Made by a program: the position numbers and the translations under genes | Notes under the pieces: model-generated | Seen by the model: only the letters and a program-made list of their open reading frames with translations | What the model was told of the DNA's origin: nothing | Databases searched by the model: none | Shown here: positions 59,916 to 64,000 of the stretch, piece after piece | How positions within the stretch are numbered: position 1 is the stretch's first letter | How the letters are laid out: each line of letters begins with the position of its first letter | Origin: DATLNF01 sp963765815 | GTDB taxonomy: Bacteria; Actinomycetota; Actinomycetes; BP-191 | Length of the DNA: 64,000 bases | Assembly: GCA_963765815.1 (NCBI GenBank) | Contig: CAVXXT010000007.1 | Coordinates: 620,001-684,000, forward strand | Direction: 5' to 3'

Positions 59916-61184
59916 ATGCGGTCTCGACTGGTTGCGATGGCTCTGCTGGCGACGATGGTCGCCGGCTGCAGCGACGGTGCCGACAAGGCCACGACCGCTC
60001 CCTCCGCGAGCGGATCGGCCAGCGCGTCCGCTGCCGCCGTCTCCGGCTCGATCACCGTCGCAGCGGCCGGCGGAGAGGGCGAGATCAAGGCGCTCAACGC
60101 GCTGGTGGACTCGTTCAAGGTCGAGAACCCGGGCGTCGCGGTGACGGTCGACAGCGTCGAGGGCGCGGGCGATCTGGTCACCAAGCTCACGACGGCCTTC
60201 GCCGGCGGCACCCCGCCGGACGTCTTCCTCATGAACTACCGCCGCCTCGGCGGCCTGGTCTCGCAGATCGAGCCGGTCTCGGGCTTCGACACGTCGCAGA
60301 TCTACCCGTCGACGACGTCGGCCTTCACCCGCGACGGTCAGCTGCTCTGCCTGCCGCAGAACGCCTCGAGCCTGGTCATCTACGTCAACCCGAAGCTGTT
60401 CGCGCAGGCCGGCGTCGAGCTGCCCAGCCCGGACTGGACCTGGGCGGACATGCTCGCGACCGCGAAGGCGCTGGCGGCCAAGAAGGTCGAGGCGGTCGGC
60501 TTCGACCCGGAGCTGATCCGGGTCGCGCCGTTCGTCTGGAGCGCCGGCGGCGAGATCGTCGACAACGCGGACGCGCCCACCAAGATCGACCTCAGCAGCC
60601 CGGCCGCGAAGTCGGCGCTGCAGTTCTTCCTCGACCTGCAGAAGACCGGGCTCGACGCGACCCAGCGCGCAGGGATGAGCGCCGAGGACACGTTCGCGGC
60701 GGGCAAGGTCGCGATGTACTTCGACAGCCGCCGCGCGGTGCCGGGCTTCCGCAAGACGGAGGGGCTCGAGTTCGACGTCCGGCCGATTCCGGCCGGGGCG
60801 AAAGGTCGCATCAGCGTGCTGCACTCGGACGGCTACTGCGTGACGAAGGCGGCGAAGAACAAGGCCGCCGCGCAGGCGTTCGCGGCGTACGCCGTCGGCC
60901 CGAAGGGCGGCCGGGTGCTCGCCGAGGCCGGTCGCACCGTGCCGTCGGTGAAGAGCCTCGCCGAGAGCGACGCGTTCCTGACTCCCGGCAAGCTGCCGGC
61001 GTCGAGCCAGGCGTGGCTCGACCAGCTGCCCGACCTGCGTGCGCTCCCTCCGCACAAGAGCTGGAACGGCGTCGAGGGCAGCGCCGACGACGTCCTCGGC
61101 CAGCTGTTCGCCGGTAAGATCGGCCTCGACGAGGCGATCAAGGAGATCGCGACCGTGACCGGAGCGGAGTTCGCGAAGTCGTGA
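59916..61184 (+). CDS. ABC transporter carbohydrate-binding lipoprotein
   Basis: A 422-residue extracellular solute-binding protein of the sugar type. Signal peptide with lipobox VAGC (Cys18), then SGSITVAAAGGEGEIKALNALVDSFKVENPGVAVTVDSV and TTAFAGGTPPDVFLMNYR, typical of family 1 binding proteins. GGAGG lies 8 nt before the ATG. It is followed by the ATPase with a 4-nt GTGA overlap. Ligand cannot be deduced. Confidence 0.9.
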   Translation: MRSRLVAMALLATMVAGCSDGADKATTAPSASGSASASAAAVSGSITVAAAGGEGEIKALNALVDSFKVENPGVAVTVDSVEGAGDLVTKLTTAFAGGTPPDVFLMNYRRLGGLVSQIEPVSGFDTSQIYPSTTSAFTRDGQLLCLPQNASSLVIYVNPKLFAQAGVELPSPDWTWADMLATAKALAAKKVEAVGFDPELIRVAPFVWSAGGEIVDNADAPTKIDLSSPAAKSALQFFLDLQKTGLDATQRAGMSAEDTFAAGKVAMYFDSRRAVPGFRKTEGLEFDVRPIPAGAKGRISVLHSDGYCVTKAAKNKAAAQAFAAYAVGPKGGRVLAEAGRTVPSVKSLAESDAFLTPGKLPASSQAWLDQLPDLRALPPHKSWNGVEGSADDVLGQLFAGKIGLDEAIKEIATVTGAEFAKS

Positions 61185-62188
61185 CGCCGAGGCTCGCACT
61201 GTCGGGCCTCACCCATCACTACCGACACGACGCGGAACCCGCGCTCGACAGCCTCGATCTCGAGGTCGGCGCCGGCGAGATCGTCTGCGTCGTCGGGCCG
61301 TCGGGAGCGGGCAAGTCGACGCTGCTCCGCCTCGTCGCCGGCCTGCTCTCGCCGACCGCCGGCACCGTACGGATCGACGGCGCCAACATCACGGCGGCGC
61401 CCCCCGAGCGACGTGCGGTCGCGATGGTGTTCCAGGGCTTCGCGCTCTTCCCGCACCTCACCGTCGCGGAGAACATCCGCTTCGGTCTGCGCGTACGCCG
61501 GGAGTCGCAGCAGGTCGAGCGGGTCCGTGCGGTCGCCGGCGAGCTGGAGCTGGGCGACCTCCTCGGGCGACGACCGAGCGAGCTCTCCGGCGGTGAGCGG
61601 CAGCGAGTGGCATTGGCCAGAGCGCTGGTGCGCGAGCCCGCGGTCTTCTGTCTCGACGAGCCGTTGGCCAGCCTCGACCCGACGTTGCGCGGCGCCGCGC
61701 GACGGCTGCTCTCCACGGTGCTGCGCGCGCACGGGCGAGGCGCGCTGGTGGTGACGCACGATCAGGGTGAGGCGATGACACTCGGCGACCGCGTCGCCGT
61801 CGTACGCCGGGGTCGGCTCGAGCAGGTCGGCACGCCGACGGAGATCTATGCGCGGCCCGCGACCCCGTTCGTCGCGGGGTTCGTCGGGTTGCCGCCGGCA
61901 GTGGTGCTCGACGCGTCGAGCCCGCTCGCCTCGACCTGGGCGGTCGCGTCCGACGGTCATGTCGCGGTCCGCGCGGAGCACGTGCGCATCGGGCGGGCGG
62001 GGCACGTCGCGACCGTGGCCGAGGTCGCGCATCTCGGAGCAACTGCCCACGTGACGCTCGACGTCGGCGGGACCTCGCTCGTCGCGACGATGCCGAGCTC
62101 GTCCGCGCCGGCGCTGGGCGCGACGGTGCGCGTCGCCGTCGACGAGAAGACGGTGCTGCGCTACGACGGCGGGGGTCGGCTGACGTGA
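61181..62188 (+). CDS. ABC transporter ATPase, UgpC/MalK type
   Basis: A 335-residue ATPase. Walker A is GPSGAGKST, Q-loop VFQGFALFPHLTVAENI, signature LSGGERQRVALAR, Walker B VFCLDEPLASLD, H-loop VTHDQGEAM. The C-terminal 110 residues form a TOBE domain, usual in sugar importers. GTG start overlaps the binding-protein gene; its stop overlaps the permease start. Confidence 0.93.
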   Translation: MTPRLALSGLTHHYRHDAEPALDSLDLEVGAGEIVCVVGPSGAGKSTLLRLVAGLLSPTAGTVRIDGANITAAPPERRAVAMVFQGFALFPHLTVAENIRFGLRVRRESQQVERVRAVAGELELGDLLGRRPSELSGGERQRVALARALVREPAVFCLDEPLASLDPTLRGAARRLLSTVLRAHGRGALVVTHDQGEAMTLGDRVAVVRRGRLEQVGTPTEIYARPATPFVAGFVGLPPAVVLDASSPLASTWAVASDGHVAVRAEHVRIGRAGHVATVAEVAHLGATAHVTLDVGGTSLVATMPSSSAPALGATVRVAVDEKTVLRYDGGGRLT

Positions 62189-63057
62189 CGCGAAGGATCG
62201 GCTACCGCTTCGGGCTGCACGGCATGCTCGTGCCGTTCGCCGTCGGGTCGATCGCGCTGGTGATCGTCCCGCTCGTCGTCACCGCGGGTCTGGCCTTCAC
62301 CCGATACGACGCGCTCAGCTCGCCGGAGTGGGTAGGCCTCCGAAATTTCTCGGGCCTCGCGGACGATCCCGAGACGCATGCCGCATTGCGCGCCACCGGG
62401 TGGTTCGTGCTGCTCGTCGTACCGACGCGGGTGATCGGCAGCGCCGCGCTCGCGCTGCTGATGCATCGGCGCGAGCGACTCGCGGGCGTGGGGAGGATCG
62501 CCGTCTTCCTCCCGGCGGTCGTGCCCGACGTCGCGACATCGCTGGTGTGGCTGTGGCTCATCAACCCGCTCTACGGACCGCTCGCTGCGATCGCGAGGGT
62601 GTTCGGCTTCACGCCCGGCGCCGTGCTGCACGAGAAGTGGGGGGCGCGCCTGGTGATCGCCGCAGTGGCGGTTCTGGCGCTCGGCGAAGGATTCCTCGTC
62701 GCCCTCGCGGCGCGCCGCGAGCTGCCCGACCGGATGTACGACGTCGCTCGCGCCGAGGGCGCTCGACCGCTCACGCTGCTCCGGCGGGTGACGCTCCCGT
62801 TGCTTGTGCCGACGCTCGGGCTGCTGGCAGCGCGCGACCTGGTGGCGAGCCTGCATGCGAGCGTCGCGCCCACCCTGCTGCTGACCGGCGGCGGGCCGCG
62901 ACGCGCGACCTTGACCCTGCCGGTCTACGCGTACGAGCGAGGGTTCGACGAGCTGCGGCTGGGCGACGCCGCCGCGTTGTCACTGGTGCTCTTCGTGACG
63001 ACGACGACGTTCGCCCTGCTGCAGCTGCGGTTGGTCCGGCGATGGACCGCGCGCTGA
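62185..63057 (+). CDS. carbohydrate ABC transporter permease, MalF type
   Basis: A 290-residue permease with six helices and the EAA loop VARAEGARPLTLLRRVTLPLL. Overlaps the ATPase gene by 4 nt. It pairs best with the MalG-type permease at 57.7 kb. Confidence 0.9.
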   Translation: MTRRIGYRFGLHGMLVPFAVGSIALVIVPLVVTAGLAFTRYDALSSPEWVGLRNFSGLADDPETHAALRATGWFVLLVVPTRVIGSAALALLMHRRERLAGVGRIAVFLPAVVPDVATSLVWLWLINPLYGPLAAIARVFGFTPGAVLHEKWGARLVIAAVAVLALGEGFLVALAARRELPDRMYDVARAEGARPLTLLRRVTLPLLVPTLGLLAARDLVASLHASVAPTLLLTGGGPRRATLTLPVYAYERGFDELRLGDAAALSLVLFVTTTTFALLQLRLVRRWTAR

Positions 63058-63067
63058 GCTTGCTCGG

Positions 63068-63145
63068 TCAGCGTCCGCGGCCGCGGTAGTAGCCGCCGCC
63101 ACCGAGGAGGAGGACCAGCAGGATCACGATCAGGATGATGTTCAT
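63068..63145 (-). CDS. 25-residue membrane micro-protein
   Basis: MNIILIVILLVLLLGGGGYYRGRGR: one helix and a glycine/arginine tail. It resembles tiny membrane proteins found widely in bacteria (DUF3309-like), usually missed by gene callers. It lies 10 nt from the convergent permease stop. No ribosome-binding site is convincing. Confidence 0.5.
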   Translation of the reverse strand: MNIILIVILLVLLLGGGGYYRGRGR

Positions 63146-63196
63146 GTCCTCGGCGTACCCGCTGGGGGCCGATCCACGCAGAATCCGCGACGTGCG

Positions 63197-64000
63197 CTAG
63201 ATCGGATACGTCGTGCCGCCGGCGTACGTCATGCACCGGCATTGCTGGTCCCACGCGAGGTCGCGGACGCCGCCAGGGACGAAGAGCCGATCGGCGCCGA
63301 GCCCGGATCGAAAGGCGAGCGCCGAGTGGAACGACGGCGCAACCTGCAGCAGGCCGCGGGCGATCTCCGGACCGGTGAGGCCTCCGGCCGACGTCGCGCC
63401 GAGGGTCACCAGTCGCAGCCCGTCGCAGATGGCGAACGCGACCGCCTCGGCGAGCCGTCTGCCGGCGAAGGTCTGGCCACCCGCCGCGAGCGACTTCCGG
63501 CACTGCACCTCGTCGGGTCCGACGTCGCCCGGGTCGCGCGCGTCACCCACGTCGATCGGCGGCGCCCAGCCGACACCCATCGCGCCGACGTTCTGTCCGG
63601 CCGGTGAGTTGGTCTCGACGAAGGTCTGCGGCGCGTTGGCCGAGGTGATGCCGTAGCGCGGCCGGTAGCGCTGGCTGTCGGCGGCGAGCTGGAAGCTGAA
63701 GAGATCGGCGTTCGCCGCGATCACGTGCGTCACTCCGTCGCCGGCGAAGCGCAGCACTGCGGGCGCCATCTCGCTGCCCTTGAGGTAGGCGAACGTGCGC
63801 ACGTCGCGCTGCCCGGCCGCGGCCAGCGCGCGCGTGATGACGTCGCTGACCCGGTGGCTGATCGGGTCGTCCGGCACCAGGACCCCGACCTTCGCCGGCG
63901 CGCTCGACGTTCGACCCGTCTCGGTGTCCCAGCCGCCGAACCAGCCCTGCGCGGCCAACCTGCTGACGAGGACGGGCGCGAGCGCGTCCCACGTCGGCGC
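63197..64000 (-). CDS. periplasmic binding protein, type 1 (partial, N-terminus outside window)
   Basis: The last 268 or so residues of a substrate-binding protein of the branched-chain amino-acid/urea receptor fold. VGVLVPDDPISHRVSDVITRALAAAGQRDVRTFAYLKGSEMAPAVLRFAGDGVTHVIAANADLFSFQLAADSQRYRPRYGITSANAPQTFV is the typical second half: parallel strands with SDVITRALAA and a ligand-cleft region. The C-terminus (WDQQCRCMTYAGGTTYPI) has a close cysteine pair. The frame continues past the right edge, so start and anchor are unknown. Confidence 0.7.
   Translation of the reverse strand, partial: APTWDALAPVLVSRLAAQGWFGGWDTETGRTSSAPAKVGVLVPDDPISHRVSDVITRALAAAGQRDVRTFAYLKGSEMAPAVLRFAGDGVTHVIAANADLFSFQLAADSQRYRPRYGITSANAPQTFVETNSPAGQNVGAMGVGWAPPIDVGDARDPGDVGPDEVQCRKSLAAGGQTFAGRRLAEAVAFAICDGLRLVTLGATSAGGLTGPEIARGLLQVAPSFHSALAFRSGLGADRLFVPGGVRDLAWDQQCRCMTYAGGTTYPI

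Overview
The window is 64 kb of very GC-rich DNA from an actinobacterium (Actinomycetota). The evidence is the gene set: a LexA-boxed imuA'-imuB-dnaE2 mutasome, the mismatch-type endonuclease NucS, HspR with a HAIR operator, PPA1309 and DUF3151 families beside purA, a FadE5-type acyl-CoA dehydrogenase, frequent GTG starts and many 4-nt GTGA overlaps. The genus cannot be fixed from sequence alone. All calls come from reading the sequence, without database searches.

Layout. 1-6.8 kb: purine genes on the minus strand (purD, purE, purB, purC running off the left edge, and purA), interrupted by two tandem paralogous secreted cysteine proteins. 6.9-11.6 kb: an ArsR/SRPBCC pair with a perfect operator, a FetAB-type ABC exporter, two methyltransferases and small proteins. 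11.66-17.4 kb: the SOS mutasome, whose dnaE2 carries an in-frame palindromic insertion. 17.4-25.5 kb: DedA, a pyrE-DUF-DUF-lemA-tesB operon, a RsbW-like ATPase, a large exported hydrolase and an SDR. 25.5-32.2 kb: the dnaK-grpE-dnaJ-hspR-clpB heat-shock operon. 32.4-38.1 kb: membrane proteins, a DUF192 lipoprotein, an Fe-S oxidoreductase, CorA, tRNA-Gly(CCC) and a flavin reductase. 38.2-50.6 kb: a FadE5-like dehydrogenase, gltB, an LPXTG-type exo-sialidase-like protein and a 2-oxoacid dehydrogenase complex (E1 alpha, E1 beta, E2). 50.8-57.6 kb: PAP2, a GlxA-type regulator, DinB, NucS, a cyclase-like/AAA regulator and small proteins. 57.6-63.1 kb: a carbohydrate ABC transporter whose two permease genes are separated by a sigma/partner pair. 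The right edge cuts a periplasmic binding protein.

Two things deserve attention first. gltB (twice), the E1 alpha gene and the sialidase-like gene all need removal of exactly one base to restore normal proteins, all within 40.7-49.7 kb; this points to consensus errors or decay. Two unrelated perfect palindromic elements are present, one inserted in frame inside dnaE2 and one between the E2 and sialidase-like genes. Genes are packed very tightly: nearly all convergent pairs are 2-15 nt apart or overlap, and no gene-free stretch exceeds 300 bases.
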